Made by a program: the position numbers and the translations under genes
In this document: positions 36,157-45,368 of the stretch, piece after piece
Position numbering within the stretch: the stretch's first letter is position 1
Layout of the letters: the number at the start of each line of letters is the position of its first letter
Assembly: GCF_049199905.1 (NCBI RefSeq)
Contig: NZ_JBLZPK010000033.1
Location: 124,001 to 188,000 of the forward strand
Direction of reading: 5' to 3'
Length of the DNA stretch: 64,000 nucleotides
Source of the DNA: Shinella sp032095155
GTDB lineage: Bacteria; Pseudomonadota; Alphaproteobacteria; Rhizobiales; Rhizobiaceae
Notes under the pieces: model-generated
Databases searched by the model: none
The model's input: only the letters and a program-made list of their open reading frames with translations
Told to the model about the DNA's origin: nothing

Positions 36157-37782
36157 CTACCGCGCATCATGCACGACGCGGCCTGCAAGCAGGGTCAGCA
36201 GGCAGCGCGTGCCTGAGAGAATGGTGTCGGCCGGAGCCTCCAGCAGGTCGTTGTCGAAGACGGCGATGTCGGCCCACTGGCCGGGCACCAGCCGGCCCTT
36301 CACCGCTTCGGCCTTCTGCGAATACGCACCGAATTCCGTATAGGCCTGCAGCGCCTCCACGCGGCTCAGCGTCTCGGTCTCGTCCATGACCGTGCCCTTG
36401 CCGGTCTTTCGCGTGATCATGGCGTGCAGGTTGGGGAAGGGATCGGGCGAGCAGACCGGCGCATCCGAACCGGTCGAGGGCTTCAGGCCCATGCGCATCC
36501 AGGTGCCGATCTGGTAGGAGCCCTTGCCGCGCTCTTCGCCCAGAACGGAAATATAGCTGTCGCCGAAGTCGTGGATGAAGGCCATCTGCGGCGCCGGCAG
36601 GATGCCCGCCGCCTTCATGCGTGCGTCCTGTTCGGCCGTCGAGAAGCCGCAATGCTCGACGCGATGGCGGCGGTCCGGATCGGGACTGGCGGCCAGCGCC
36701 TTTTCATAGGCGGTGATCAGCTGTTCGATCGCGCCGTCGCCGATGGCATGGCAGGCCATCTGGTAGCCGCGATCGTGGAAGGATTTGACGAGCGCCTCAA
36801 CCTCGGCGGTGGGCAGCATCTGCACGCCGATATTGTCGGGCTCGCCCTGATAGGGCTTCGACATCCAGGCAGTGCGCCCACCGGCCGAGCCGTCGAGGAA
36901 GATCTTCACCGCGCCGACGCGCAGCATGTCGTCACCGGCACCGGAGATGAGGCCGGCCCGCCAGCAATCCTCGACAATAGAAATGCCGGGATCGCCGAGC
37001 AGCGTCAACCAGACGCGCACCGGCAGGCGGCCGGAAAGCTTCGCCATTTCATAGGCTGGGATTTCAGCAAAGCCGGAGAGCTGCCCGACCGCCGCATCCA
37101 TGCAGCTGGTGATGCCAAGCGACAGCAGATACCGCCCGCCCCGCTCGATACCGTCGATCAGCTCTTCCGTCGTCACCTCGGGCATCGCGGCCTTGACGAG
37201 GTTGATGGCGTTTTCGGCCAAAAGACCGTTGAGACGGCCGTCGGTGACGCCGATCACGCCGCCATCCGGCACAGGCGTCGCCTCGCTCACGCCCGCCAGT
37301 TCCAGCGCCCGTGAATTGGCGATGGCGATGTGGCCGCAGGCGCGGGTCAGCAGCACGGGATGATCCGGCACCGCCCGGTCCAGGTCTTCGCGCGTCGGAT
37401 GCCGGCCGGTATCGAGTTTGACCTGGTCATAACCGCGGGCGCGCACCCAGCCGCCCCTGGCTGTGGTCGAAGCACGGTCGGCAAGGGCTGTCATCAACGC
37501 CGAAAGTGTCGGCGCTGCGGCGGGTGTTGCATCGACCCAGCCCATGGTGATGCCGGTCGAGATGAGATGCAGGTGATTGTCGATGAGGCCGGGGCTGGCG
37601 AAGCGGCCTTCGAGGTCGATGACCTCGGTGCGCGCGCCCTTCAGACTCAGCATGTCGGCACTGCTGCCGGTGGCCAGCACCTTGCCCTGCCAGACGGCGA
37701 CGGCCTCGCTGATGCCCTCCTCCCGGCCGCACCAGATACGGCCATTGTGCAGGATGGTATCGGCTTCGATTGCAACGGACAT
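36157..37782 (-). CDS. Amidohydrolase (YtcJ/AtzF-like, amidohydrolase family 3)
   Basis: 541 residues. Metal-binding NHLHL in GLIDNHLHLIS, later CHAIGDGAIEQ and RVEHCGF, and Asp in TGSDAPV, all expected for a zinc-dependent TIM-barrel amidohydrolase. Hydrolyses a C-N bond of an amide or cyclic amide in the cytoplasm; substrate unknown. First gene of the minus-strand peptide operon, 59 bases before the SBP start, and divergent from a LysR gene. Confidence 0.88.
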   Translation of the reverse strand: MSVAIEADTILHNGRIWCGREEGISEAVAVWQGKVLATGSSADMLSLKGARTEVIDLEGRFASPGLIDNHLHLISTGITMGWVDATPAAAPTLSALMTALADRASTTARGGWVRARGYDQVKLDTGRHPTREDLDRAVPDHPVLLTRACGHIAIANSRALELAGVSEATPVPDGGVIGVTDGRLNGLLAENAINLVKAAMPEVTTEELIDGIERGGRYLLSLGITSCMDAAVGQLSGFAEIPAYEMAKLSGRLPVRVWLTLLGDPGISIVEDCWRAGLISGAGDDMLRVGAVKIFLDGSAGGRTAWMSKPYQGEPDNIGVQMLPTAEVEALVKSFHDRGYQMACHAIGDGAIEQLITAYEKALAASPDPDRRHRVEHCGFSTAEQDARMKAAGILPAPQMAFIHDFGDSYISVLGEERGKGSYQIGTWMRMGLKPSTGSDAPVCSPDPFPNLHAMITRKTGKGTVMDETETLSRVEALQAYTEFGAYSQKAEAVKGRLVPGQWADIAVFDNDLLEAPADTILSGTRCLLTLLAGRVVHDAR

Positions 37783-37918
37783 TCACAACTCCCTTGTCGG
37801 AGCAACCGACCCGGTGCTCCGCTCCTCCTGACGCAACGTGAAAGGTTGCGGCCGGCTTGGCCAATTCGCTTTTGGCACCAGCCCATGCCGAAACGGCATA
37901 CCCATTTCGATTGAATGA

Positions 37919-37933
37919 CTTATGATCCATAAG
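37919..37933. promoter_or_regulatory. LysR operator candidate
   Basis: CTTATG-ATC-CATAAG, perfect 6-base arms, 30 bases before the LysR start and 137 bases before the amidohydrolase start. Placement between the divergent genes fits autoregulation by the LysR protein and control of the peptide operon. Confidence 0.45.
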
Positions 37934-37963
37934 GCAGGCGGATAGGATCGGGAGGGACCAGGC

Positions 37964-38905
37964 GTGGAGATCAAGTGGCTGGAGGATTTCGTGACGCTCG
38001 CGGACACGTCGAGTTTTTCGCGCGCGGCTGAAATGCGCAATGTCACGCAGCCGGCCTTCAGCCGCCGCATCAAACAATTGGAAAGCTGGCTTGGCGCAAC
38101 GCTGATCAGCCGCGCCACCATGCCGGCAGAACTGACGCCGGCCGGCCGTAATTTCCTGCCGGTCGCGCAGGAGGCGATCCGCACCTTCTATGCGGCGCGC
38201 GAAGCGTTGCGCCCCTCTCATGAGCCGGGTCTGGTGCGCTTCGCCGCCCTCCACACGCTGACGGTGACCTTCTTTCCGCGCTGGCTGCAAACCCTCGAAA
38301 AGGCCGGCGGCGCCTTCAGCACCTCGCTGATCGCCGACCGCGGCGGCATCGAGGCCAACTTGGATGCGCTCGTGGGCGATGAGGCGGATTTCTTTCTCAC
38401 CTACGCCCATCCGGAAGTGCCGTTCCATCTCGACCGCGGGCAGTTTTCGTCACTGACGGTTGCGCATGACCGGCTGATCCCGCTTGCGGCGGCTAGCATA
38501 TCCATGCCCGGCGGCGCGCAGCCGGGGCTGCATATCCTCGACCGCGCCGTCGCACAGCCGCGGCTCGCCATTCCCTATCTGAGCTACGGCTTCAATTCGT
38601 TCTTCGGCGTGGCGCTGTCGCGCCTCATGCTGCGCCGCCCGCCCTTCCGCCGCCGCACGACGCATGAAAACACAATCAGCGCCGGACTGATGAACATGGC
38701 GGTGACGGGAGCGGGCATCTGCTGGCTGCCGGAGAGCCTGGCGCGCGACGAGATCGAAAGCGGACGCCTCGTGCCCGCTTCCGCCGATGCCGGCTGGAAC
38801 CTCGATCTTGAAATCCGGCTCTACCGACATGCAGCAAGCCGTAGCCGCAAGGTCGAAGACTTGTGGCGTACGGCAAAGCTGCTGCTGGAGCGCGCGGTGG
38901 CCTGA
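37964..38905 (+). CDS. LysR-type transcriptional regulator
   Basis: 313 residues. N-terminal helix-turn-helix MEIKWLEDFVTLADTSSFSRAAEMRNVTQPAFSRRIKQLE, then the effector domain. The opening resembles the YjiE/HypT branch. GTG start with GGAGGG seven bases upstream. Divergent from the amidohydrolase-Dpp operon and convergent, with zero spacing, with the M55 peptidase gene. Probably activates the peptide operon. Confidence 0.92.
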   Translation: MEIKWLEDFVTLADTSSFSRAAEMRNVTQPAFSRRIKQLESWLGATLISRATMPAELTPAGRNFLPVAQEAIRTFYAAREALRPSHEPGLVRFAALHTLTVTFFPRWLQTLEKAGGAFSTSLIADRGGIEANLDALVGDEADFFLTYAHPEVPFHLDRGQFSSLTVAHDRLIPLAAASISMPGGAQPGLHILDRAVAQPRLAIPYLSYGFNSFFGVALSRLMLRRPPFRRRTTHENTISAGLMNMAVTGAGICWLPESLARDEIESGRLVPASADAGWNLDLEIRLYRHAASRSRKVEDLWRTAKLLLERAVA

Positions 38906-39706
38906 TCAGACCTTGAGGAAAAGCAGCGCGCGCAGGATTTCGGAAAAATCCTTGTGCTCGAAGGCGATGGCGCGAAGGCCATGCGTGCGGGCGCCGGGAT
39001 ACCAGCTGGCGCGATAGGCCTCGCCCGGCGTGTTGAATTCGATGACCACTTCGTAATGCTCGGCCTTGGCGGGCAGCGCCTGCGCGAAATCACCCGAAAG
39101 GGCCGCGGCCACGCCTTCGCGAATGAGGCGCCGCGACCAGGCGGGCGAGATGGATGTCGTGGCATGGCCCCGGCCGTCCAGCGTCTCCACCGCCGCAAGG
39201 CCCGGCACCATGGCCCGCGCCTCGGCACAGATGCCTTCATCACCGGCGAGGAAGACCGACGGCACGCCGTAACCCGCAGCACAAAGCGCGTTGAAGGTGA
39301 ATTCGGAGGCGACCTCGCCATTCAGCAACAGGCGCGAGATGCGCATGTTGGAGGTGTGGGCGAGCGGATTGACCTCCGTGCCGGCCTTGGAGTGATAACC
39401 GGTATAGATCGCGGCGGCGAAGCCGGCGTCGATGCCGTACATCATCTCGTCCGGATGGCCCGACCAGCCGCGCACGATGCGCGCATAATCTGGCAGCCGG
39501 TCGAGGATCAGGTTTCGACCGCTGCTGTGCGCATCCTTGATCACGACCTCCGTCGCACCGGCGGCCCGCGCACCTTCGCAGGCGGCGACCACTTCGGCAG
39601 TCATCAGCGCGCGAAACTCGTTCCAGTCCGGGTGGTTGCGGTCGGCCTCGTCCCATTGGGCAATGCCGGCGGTTCCCTCGATATCGGCGGAAATGAAGAC
39701 TTTCAT
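38906..39706 (-). CDS. M55 family D-aminopeptidase (DppA-like)
   Basis: 266 residues, normal length. Zinc-site residues line up with Bacillus DppA: Asp8 and Glu10 in SADIEG, His60 in KDAHSSG, His105 in YTGYHSKAG. The family removes N-terminal D-Ala and similar residues from peptides in a decameric assembly. Start overlaps the stop of the P1 peptidase gene (ATGA). Together with the transaminase upstream it should feed D-amino acids from imported peptides into metabolism. Confidence 0.93.
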   Translation of the reverse strand: MKVFISADIEGTAGIAQWDEADRNHPDWNEFRALMTAEVVAACEGARAAGATEVVIKDAHSSGRNLILDRLPDYARIVRGWSGHPDEMMYGIDAGFAAAIYTGYHSKAGTEVNPLAHTSNMRISRLLLNGEVASEFTFNALCAAGYGVPSVFLAGDEGICAEARAMVPGLAAVETLDGRGHATTSISPAWSRRLIREGVAAALSGDFAQALPAKAEHYEVVIEFNTPGEAYRASWYPGARTHGLRAIAFEHKDFSEILRALLFLKV

Positions 39707-40740
39707 GGGTTCTGGTTCTCCTTCAGCCAGTCGGCCAGGGCGTGATAGACGCGGCCATTGCGGGACGGGGTGGCGGGCGCCATGCAGAGCGCATTCAGTA
39801 CCGCCTCCTGCGTGGCCTCAGTGGCGGCGCGGAAGGCAAGGTCGATATGGTCATCGGAAAGCCGTTGCTGGCTGGTGATCGGCTCGGATGGATCGTGCTC
39901 GACGGGATCCGCCGTCGTGAAGCACAGCACCACATCGCCGCTGCCATGGCCCCAGAAGGCGCCGAGTCGGGCAAGCCCCGCCCCGCCGCGCCGGGCGACG
40001 CGTTGCAATTGCCGGTCGCCGAGCGGCAAATCCGTCGCCATGATGACGATAACTGAGCCGCGCTCGGGCGTGGCCGGTGCGTGCGGATCGGGACGCCGGC
40101 CATCCGGCAATACGAGATCGCCGGCCGCGCCGAAATTCGCCAGCACCAAAGCGCCGAGGGTGAAATCGCGTTTGGCGATGCGCATGACGCGTGAGGCCGT
40201 GCCGATGCCCGCCTTGAAGCCGAAGGCTGTCATGCCGGAACCGGCACCCACCGCCCCCTGCTCGACCGGCCCCGGCCGGGCGGCATCGAGCGCGGCCAGC
40301 GCATCGTCCGGTGTCACCGCCAGCGCCTGGATATCGTTGATGCTGCCGTCATTGCATTCGCAAACGAGCGGATTGACCGTCGAGGTTTTCCGCCCGATCG
40401 CGGGATTGGCAGCAATCGCTAGGCGGATCAACGCCTCCGTGCAGGCCGCAACGCCGAAAGTGTTGGTGAGCAGGATCGGTGTCTCGATCGTGCCGAGCTC
40501 GGCCACCTGCATCAGGCCCGCCGACTTGCCGAAGCCATTGATCACCTCGACCGCCGCGCGCGGTTTTACCCGGAACAGATCGACCGGATGCGGAACGATG
40601 GCTGTAACGCCTGTAAAAATACCGTCGCCGCGCAGCGAGCGATGCCCGACGGCCACGCCCGAGACGTCGGTGATGGCATTGTCAGGCCCCACCGCCAGCC
40701 GGCTTTCCGGCATCAAACCCCATTCCCGCGCCGTCTTCAT
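39703..40740 (-). CDS. P1 family peptidase (DmpA/BapA, self-processing N-terminal nucleophile aminopeptidase)
   Basis: 345 residues. DmpA-type fold with NDGSIND near residue 130 and the autoproteolytic Gly228-Ser229 junction in ERGSVIVIMATDLPL, so the protein is expected to split into alpha and beta chains with Ser229 as nucleophile. Family members cleave L-, D- or beta-aminoacyl residues from peptide N-termini. Cytoplasmic; co-translated with the M55 D-aminopeptidase. Its presence beside that enzyme supports a D- or beta-peptide substrate range. Confidence 0.9.
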   Translation of the reverse strand: MKTAREWGLMPESRLAVGPDNAITDVSGVAVGHRSLRGDGIFTGVTAIVPHPVDLFRVKPRAAVEVINGFGKSAGLMQVAELGTIETPILLTNTFGVAACTEALIRLAIAANPAIGRKTSTVNPLVCECNDGSINDIQALAVTPDDALAALDAARPGPVEQGAVGAGSGMTAFGFKAGIGTASRVMRIAKRDFTLGALVLANFGAAGDLVLPDGRRPDPHAPATPERGSVIVIMATDLPLGDRQLQRVARRGGAGLARLGAFWGHGSGDVVLCFTTADPVEHDPSEPITSQQRLSDDHIDLAFRAATEATQEAVLNALCMAPATPSRNGRVYHALADWLKENQNP

Positions 40741-40768
40741 GTCCGCTCCCCGATGTCCCGATCTTCCC

Positions 40769-40872
40769 TAGAGCATTTCCGCTTTTCTTCGAAACGCGAA
40801 GACACTCTATCCTTTTGTCTCCACGCATTTCCGGACGCAAAACCGCTTCGCACTTTTGCTGGAATTGCTCTA
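40769..40872. repeat. Rhizobial dispersed palindromic repeat, copy 2
   Basis: Starts TAGAGCATTTCCGC and ends GGAATTGCTCTA, with internal ACGCATTTCCGGACGC and CTTCGAAACGCGAAG parts, the layout of the RIME-like repeats of Rhizobiaceae. Its last three bases form the TAG stop of the transaminase gene on the minus strand. It lies between the P1 peptidase and transaminase genes. Confidence 0.8.
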
Positions 40873-41721
40873 AGCTGGAACGCCGGCCGCTTCCAGATAA
40901 AGCGACTGCAACCGACGCGTCATCGGGCCGGGCCGGCCATCGCCGATCATCCGCCCGCCGATCTTCACGACCGGCATGACGAGGCTGGAGGCCGAAGTCT
41001 GGAACGCCTCCGCCGCATGCTGCGCCTCCTCGGGAGAAAAGGCGCGCTCCTCGATGCGTAGCCCCTCGGCTTCGCACAGCCGGGCCAGCGCCCGCTGCGT
41101 ACAGCCCGGCAGCGTCGCCTTCGAGGCGGCGCGGGTGAGGATGCGTCCGTCGGCGGTGATGACATGCGCCGTCGAGGACGCCCCCTCCGTCACCAGCCCC
41201 GCCTCGACCAGCCAGACATCGTCGAAACCGCGCGCCCGCGCCGCCTGTTTCGCCATGACCTGTCCGAGCAGCATCGCCGTCTTGATATCGCGCCGGTGCC
41301 AGCGCGGATCGTCTGTCAGATCAACCGCGATGCCCTCGCGCTGCGCCTTCGTGCCGGTCAGCGTCTTCGTCTGACTGAAACCGACGAGTTTCGGCGCCAT
41401 ATCTTGCGGATAGAGGAAATCGCGGTCCGCCTCGCCGCGCGAGACGTGCAGATAGACGGTACCGTCCGTGAGGTGGTTGCGGCTGATCAGTTCCGCTTGC
41501 AGGGCCTCGATGTCCGTCCGGGGCAGCGGCAGGGCGATGCCGAGTTCGCCAAGCGAGCGTTCGAGGCGGGCGAGATGCAGGTCGTTGTCGATCATGCGCC
41601 CGGCGATGACGGCCGTCACCTCATAGACGGCATCGCCGAACAGGAAGCCGCGATCGAAAAGCCCGATACGGGCCTCCTCCTCCGGCACGAAATCACCGTG
41701 GACGTAGACGATCCTGCCCAT
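40870..41721 (-). CDS. D-amino-acid transaminase (fold-type IV)
   Basis: 283 residues, the length of Bacillus D-amino-acid aminotransferase. PLP lysine is Lys147 in WHRRDIKT, and the cofactor-binding Glu is in LVEAGLVTEGASST; ERA motif absent, so D-specificity is favoured over branched-chain L-transaminase. Start at MGRIVYVHGD (41721) with GAGGAA upstream. Converts D-Ala and similar to keto acids. Downstream peptidases suggest a full route from D-peptide to keto acid. Confidence 0.88.
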   Translation of the reverse strand: MGRIVYVHGDFVPEEEARIGLFDRGFLFGDAVYEVTAVIAGRMIDNDLHLARLERSLGELGIALPLPRTDIEALQAELISRNHLTDGTVYLHVSRGEADRDFLYPQDMAPKLVGFSQTKTLTGTKAQREGIAVDLTDDPRWHRRDIKTAMLLGQVMAKQAARARGFDDVWLVEAGLVTEGASSTAHVITADGRILTRAASKATLPGCTQRALARLCEAEGLRIEERAFSPEEAQHAAEAFQTSASSLVMPVVKIGGRMIGDGRPGPMTRRLQSLYLEAAGVPA

Positions 41722-41852
41722 CCGTTCCTCACTGCGCATTGGTTGTCACTGGCGCGGAACATTGGTGCGACTTGCCGGGGCTTGCCAATTCAATTTGGGC
41801 AAAACCTTATGCAAAAACGGCCTGGGGTCTTTGTTTTCAAGAGCTTGAACGA

Positions 41853-41878
41853 AAATGGCCGGCAAAAGCCGGCCATTT
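41853..41878. terminator. Bidirectional hairpin terminator after katG
   Basis: Perfect 11-base stem AAATGGCCGGC / GCCGGCCATTT with an AAAA loop, 22 bases past the katG stop. On the minus strand it is followed by TTCGTTC. Confidence 0.75.
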
Positions 41879-41899
41879 CCATCGTGGTGAGCGGATCGA

Positions 41900-44083
41900 T
41901 CAGACGAGATCGAAACGGTCGGCGTTCATGACCTTGTTCCAGGCCGCAACGAAATCCCTGACGAACTTCTGGCCGGCATCCGACGCACCATAGACTTCGG
42001 CAAGCGCGCGCAGCTGGGCGTGCGAGCCGAAGATCAGGTCGACGCGGGTGCCGGTCCACTTGGCTTCGCCCGTCTTGCGGTCGCGGCCCTCATAGACGCC
42101 CTTCTTGTCGGCAACCGGCGACCAGACCGTGCCTATGTCGAGCAGGTTGACGAAGAAGTCGTTCGTCAGGGCCTCGGGACGGTTGGTGAGGACGCCGTGT
42201 TCCGGCGCACCGGCCTTCAGCACGCGCAGGCCGCCGACGAGAACCGTCAGTTCCGGCGCGGTGAGCGTCAGGAGCTGGGCGCGGTCGATGAGCGCTTCTT
42301 CGGCCTTCAGGAACTGATGGCGATTGGCGTTCACATAGTTGCGGAAGCCATCGGCACGCGGCTCGAGTGCTGAGAAGGATTGAGCGTCGGTCTGCGCGTC
42401 GGAAGCGTCGGCACGGCCCGGCGTGACGGCAACGGTGACGTCGTAACCACCGGCCTTCGCCGCCTTTTCGACGCCGGCCGCACCGGCAAGCACGATGAGG
42501 TCGGCGAGCGAGATTTTCTTGCCGCCCGTCTGGGCCGCGTTGAAATCGGCCTGGATGCCTTCGAGCACGCCGAGAACCTTGGCAAGCTGCGCCGGCTGGT
42601 TGGCTTCCCAGTCCTTCTGCGGGGCAAGACGGATGCGCGCGCCATTGGCACCGCCGCGCTTGTCGGAACCGCGGAAGGTCGAGGCCGAAGCCCAGGCGGT
42701 GGACACAAGTTCCTGTACCGTAAGATCGGAGGCGAGAACCTTGGCCTTGAGGTCGGCGATATCCTTGTCATCGACCAGCGGATGATCGACGGCCGGGATG
42801 ACGTCCTGCCAGATCAGGTCTTCGGCCGGAACTTCCGGGCCGAGATAGCGGGCCTTCGGGCCCATGTCGCGGTGGGTCAGTTTGAACCAGGCGCGGGCGA
42901 AGGCGTCGGCGAACTGGTCCGGGTTTTCCAGGAAGCGGCGCGAGATCGCCTCATAGGCCGGGTCGAAGCGCAGCGCGAGGTCGGAGGTGAGCATGCGCGG
43001 CAGATGCTTCTTGGTGGAATCGAAGGCATCCGGAATGGTCGCGCCCGCGCCCTTGGCGACCCACTGATGGGCACCGGCCGGGCTCTTTTCCAGTTCCCAT
43101 TCGTAGCCGAACAGGTTCCAGAAAAAATTGTTGCTCCACTTGGTCGGCGTCGAGGTCCAGGTGACTTCGAGACCGCTGCCGATCGCGTCCTTGCCGACGC
43201 CCGAATTGAACTTGCTCGCCCAGCCGAGACCCTGCGCTTCAAGTTCGCCGCCTTCCGGGTCGATACCGACGAAGGACGCGTCGCCCGCGCCATGCGTCTT
43301 GCCGAAGGTGTGGCCGCCGGCGATCAGCGCGACGGTCTCTTCGTCGTTCATCGCCATGCGGGCGAAAGTTTCACGGATGTCGCGGGCCGAGGCCAGCGGG
43401 TCCGGATTGCCGTTCGGGCCTTCGGGATTGACGTAGATGAGACCCATCTGAACGGCGCCGAGCGGTTCGGCAAGCTCGCGCTCGCCGCTGTAGCGCTCGT
43501 CACCCAGCCAGGTGCCTTCCGGACCCCAGTAGAGTTCTTCCGGCTCCCAGACGTCGGCGCGGCCGCCGGCAAAGCCGAAGGTCTTGAAGCCCATGGATTC
43601 GAGCGCGACGTTGCCCGTCAGGATCATCAGGTCGGCCCAGGAGATCTTGTTGCCGTATTTCTGCTTGATCGGCCATAGCAGGCGGCGCGCCTTGTCGAGG
43701 TTGACGTTGTCAGGCCACGAGTTGAGCGGCGCGAAACGCTGCTGGCCCTGACCGGCGCCGCCACGGCCGTCGGTGATGCGATAGGTACCGGCCGAGTGCC
43801 AGGCCATGCGGATGAAGAGGCCGCCGTAATGACCGAAGTCGGCCGGCCACCATTCCTGGCTGTCGGTCATCAGCGCGTGAAGGTCCTTCTTCACCGCATC
43901 GAGATCGAGCGACTTGAAGGCCTCGGCATAGTCGAAATCCTTGCCCATCGGGTCGGAGAGACTGGAGTGGCCATGCAGGACCTGGACGTCCAGCTGGTCC
44001 GGCCACCAGTCGCGGTTCGAGCGACCCTTGGTGACCGAATGGGCGACGGGACACTTGCCCGCGGTGTCAGTTTTCTGGTCCAT
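41900..44083 (-). CDS. katG: Catalase-peroxidase
   Basis: 727 residues, typical size. Active-site Arg, Trp and His in IRMAWHSAGTYR, the Tyr of the Met-Tyr-Trp adduct in MGLIYVNPEGPNG, and proximal haem His in IAGGHTFGKTHGAG are all present. Bifunctional haem enzyme that removes hydrogen peroxide. AGGAG precedes the start. Divergent from oxyR, which normally activates it. A long hairpin lies in its upstream region (44123-44164). Confidence 0.97.
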   Translation of the reverse strand: MDQKTDTAGKCPVAHSVTKGRSNRDWWPDQLDVQVLHGHSSLSDPMGKDFDYAEAFKSLDLDAVKKDLHALMTDSQEWWPADFGHYGGLFIRMAWHSAGTYRITDGRGGAGQGQQRFAPLNSWPDNVNLDKARRLLWPIKQKYGNKISWADLMILTGNVALESMGFKTFGFAGGRADVWEPEELYWGPEGTWLGDERYSGERELAEPLGAVQMGLIYVNPEGPNGNPDPLASARDIRETFARMAMNDEETVALIAGGHTFGKTHGAGDASFVGIDPEGGELEAQGLGWASKFNSGVGKDAIGSGLEVTWTSTPTKWSNNFFWNLFGYEWELEKSPAGAHQWVAKGAGATIPDAFDSTKKHLPRMLTSDLALRFDPAYEAISRRFLENPDQFADAFARAWFKLTHRDMGPKARYLGPEVPAEDLIWQDVIPAVDHPLVDDKDIADLKAKVLASDLTVQELVSTAWASASTFRGSDKRGGANGARIRLAPQKDWEANQPAQLAKVLGVLEGIQADFNAAQTGGKKISLADLIVLAGAAGVEKAAKAGGYDVTVAVTPGRADASDAQTDAQSFSALEPRADGFRNYVNANRHQFLKAEEALIDRAQLLTLTAPELTVLVGGLRVLKAGAPEHGVLTNRPEALTNDFFVNLLDIGTVWSPVADKKGVYEGRDRKTGEAKWTGTRVDLIFGSHAQLRALAEVYGASDAGQKFVRDFVAAWNKVMNADRFDLV

Positions 44084-44122
44084 GGTTTTCTCCTGTTGTG
44101 TTCATTGTCTCTTCGAAGGCAA

Positions 44123-44164
44123 GCACATTTCAGCGACCACCGCCTTGCGGGGTCGCAAATGTGC
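44123..44164. promoter_or_regulatory. Long inverted repeat in katG-oxyR promoter region
   Basis: Three stacked perfect arms: GCACATTT / AAATGTGC, GCGACC / GGTCGC, CCGC / GCGG, with small bulges and a 3-base loop, 18 pairs in all. It lies 40-81 bases upstream of katG. It may be in the katG leader RNA or a protein site. A TTTT run follows on the plus strand. Confidence 0.5.
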
Positions 44165-44227
44165 GCGTTTTCCTTCCTTGCCTTCTCCTTAGCGGAAGCG
44201 CATGATAAATTTAAGTTGGATTTTCTG

Positions 44228-44238
44228 ATCGCTTCGAT
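44228..44238. promoter_or_regulatory. Candidate OxyR half-site
   Basis: ATCG-CTT-CGAT palindrome 12 bases before the oxyR start. Position suits autoregulation, but the sequence is not the ATAG-N7-CTAT consensus. Confidence 0.3.
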
Positions 44239-44249
44239 AAGTTTTGATT

Positions 44250-45170
44250 ATGACAAACCTGACCTTGAAACAGCTGCGTTATTTCGAAGCGCTGACGCGG
44301 CATGGCCGCTTCCGTCTCGCCGCCGATGCCTGCTCCATCTCCCAGCCGGCGCTCTCCATGCAGATCAAGGAACTGGAAGAGGAGCTCGGCAACGGCCTCT
44401 TCGAACGCAGCGCCCGCGACGTGAAGCTCACCGCCTTCGGCGAAACCTTCGCGCATCGGGTGCGCGATATCCTGCAAGCCGTCGACGAACTGGGCGAGCT
44501 CGCCCGTGCGGCGCGCAATCCCTTCCTCGCGCGCCTGCGCATCGGCATCATCCCGACCGTCGCGCCCTATCTTCTTCCCGTCATCATAAACGATCTCAAT
44601 CGCGCCTACGACGGGATTCAGATCGATGTGCGCGAAACGCAGACGGCCAGGCTCATCCAGGAACTGACGCAGGGCGAGCTGGATATCGCTATCGTCGCCC
44701 TGCCGGTCTCCGAGCCGTCGCTGACCGAAATGAAGCTGTTCGACGAGGATTTCGTGCTGGTGCGCCGGCGCGAGGACGAGGGCAAGCCGGTGCCCGAGCG
44801 CGACGCGCTGCGCGAAATGCGGCTGCTGCTGCTGGAGGAAGGCCATTGTTTTCGCGACCAGGCGCTGTCCTTCTGCCGGATCGGAACGGCCAAGCCGCGC
44901 GAGATCATGGAAGGCAGCTCGCTCTCGACGCTGGTGCAGATGGTCGGCGCCGGCATCGGCGTCACCCTCATCCCGGAAATGGCCGTGCCGGTGGAAACAC
45001 GCTCGGCGCAGGTCTCCATCGCCCGCTTTCCCTCGCCTCGCCCCTCGCGCACGATCGGCATGATCTGGCGCAACTCGACACCGCTCGCCAAACAGCTCCG
45101 CCAGATCGCCGAGGTGGTGCGCCGCTCGGCCGACAGCATGCGCGGCGCGGCCCGGCTGGACGCTTCATAG
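44250..45170 (+). CDS. oxyR: Hydrogen-peroxide-sensing LysR regulator OxyR
   Basis: 306 residues. N-terminal helix-turn-helix LTLKQLRYFEALTRHGRFRLAADACSISQPALSMQI. The two redox cysteines are Cys200 and Cys209 in GHCFRDQALSFC, spaced as Cys199/Cys208 in E. coli, so disulfide switching is expected. Start at ATG 44250; a TTG six bases upstream is in frame. Divergent from katG. Confidence 0.95.
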   Translation: MTNLTLKQLRYFEALTRHGRFRLAADACSISQPALSMQIKELEEELGNGLFERSARDVKLTAFGETFAHRVRDILQAVDELGELARAARNPFLARLRIGIIPTVAPYLLPVIINDLNRAYDGIQIDVRETQTARLIQELTQGELDIAIVALPVSEPSLTEMKLFDEDFVLVRRREDEGKPVPERDALREMRLLLLEEGHCFRDQALSFCRIGTAKPREIMEGSSLSTLVQMVGAGIGVTLIPEMAVPVETRSAQVSIARFPSPRPSRTIGMIWRNSTPLAKQLRQIAEVVRRSADSMRGAARLDAS

Positions 45171-45269
45171 GCATCGCCACGGTGAAAACCGCTGCATTTG
45201 CAGTTTATTTGCACAGGCGTACCGGAATCGCCGAATCAGACCTTCCCTGGCGAGAGGCAAGGGCCTAGG

Positions 45270-45362
45270 TGGAGATCACTCGCGCAACCCGCGAGCTTCC
45301 CCGCGTCATTGGGAGCCAAACCGTGGCGCTTGCTGCCCCGCTTCGTGCGGGGCTCTTTTTTT
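45270..45362 (+). ncRNA. Candidate small RNA or structured 3' end with intrinsic terminator
   Basis: Starting about 100 bases after oxyR, three hairpins follow closely: CTCGCG-CAACC-CGCGAG (45279-45295), an imperfect GCTTCCC / GGGAGC stem, and a terminator GCCCCGC-TTCGT-GCGGGGC with T-run (45335-45362). No open frame with a ribosome site is visible. The stacked stems suggest a trans-acting RNA of the rhizobial type, but an oxyR 3' untranslated region is also possible. I cannot place it in a named family. Confidence 0.35.
45335..45362 (+). terminator. Rho-independent terminator
   Basis: Perfect 7-base stem GCCCCGC / GCGGGGC, TTCGT loop, followed by TC and seven T. Ends oxyR or a small RNA transcript just before the convergent TetR gene. 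Confidence 0.88.
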
Positions 45363-45368
45363 GCCCGA

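Noticed and set aside
44123..44164. Plus-strand terminator of a gene upstream of oxyR
   Set aside because: No plus-strand gene lies between katG start and the hairpin, so a plain terminator role is unsupported.
45190..45362. 6S RNA or a tRNA-like gene downstream of oxyR
   Set aside because: No clover-leaf, and no central bubble with closing stem could be drawn; kept only as an unnamed small RNA candidate.
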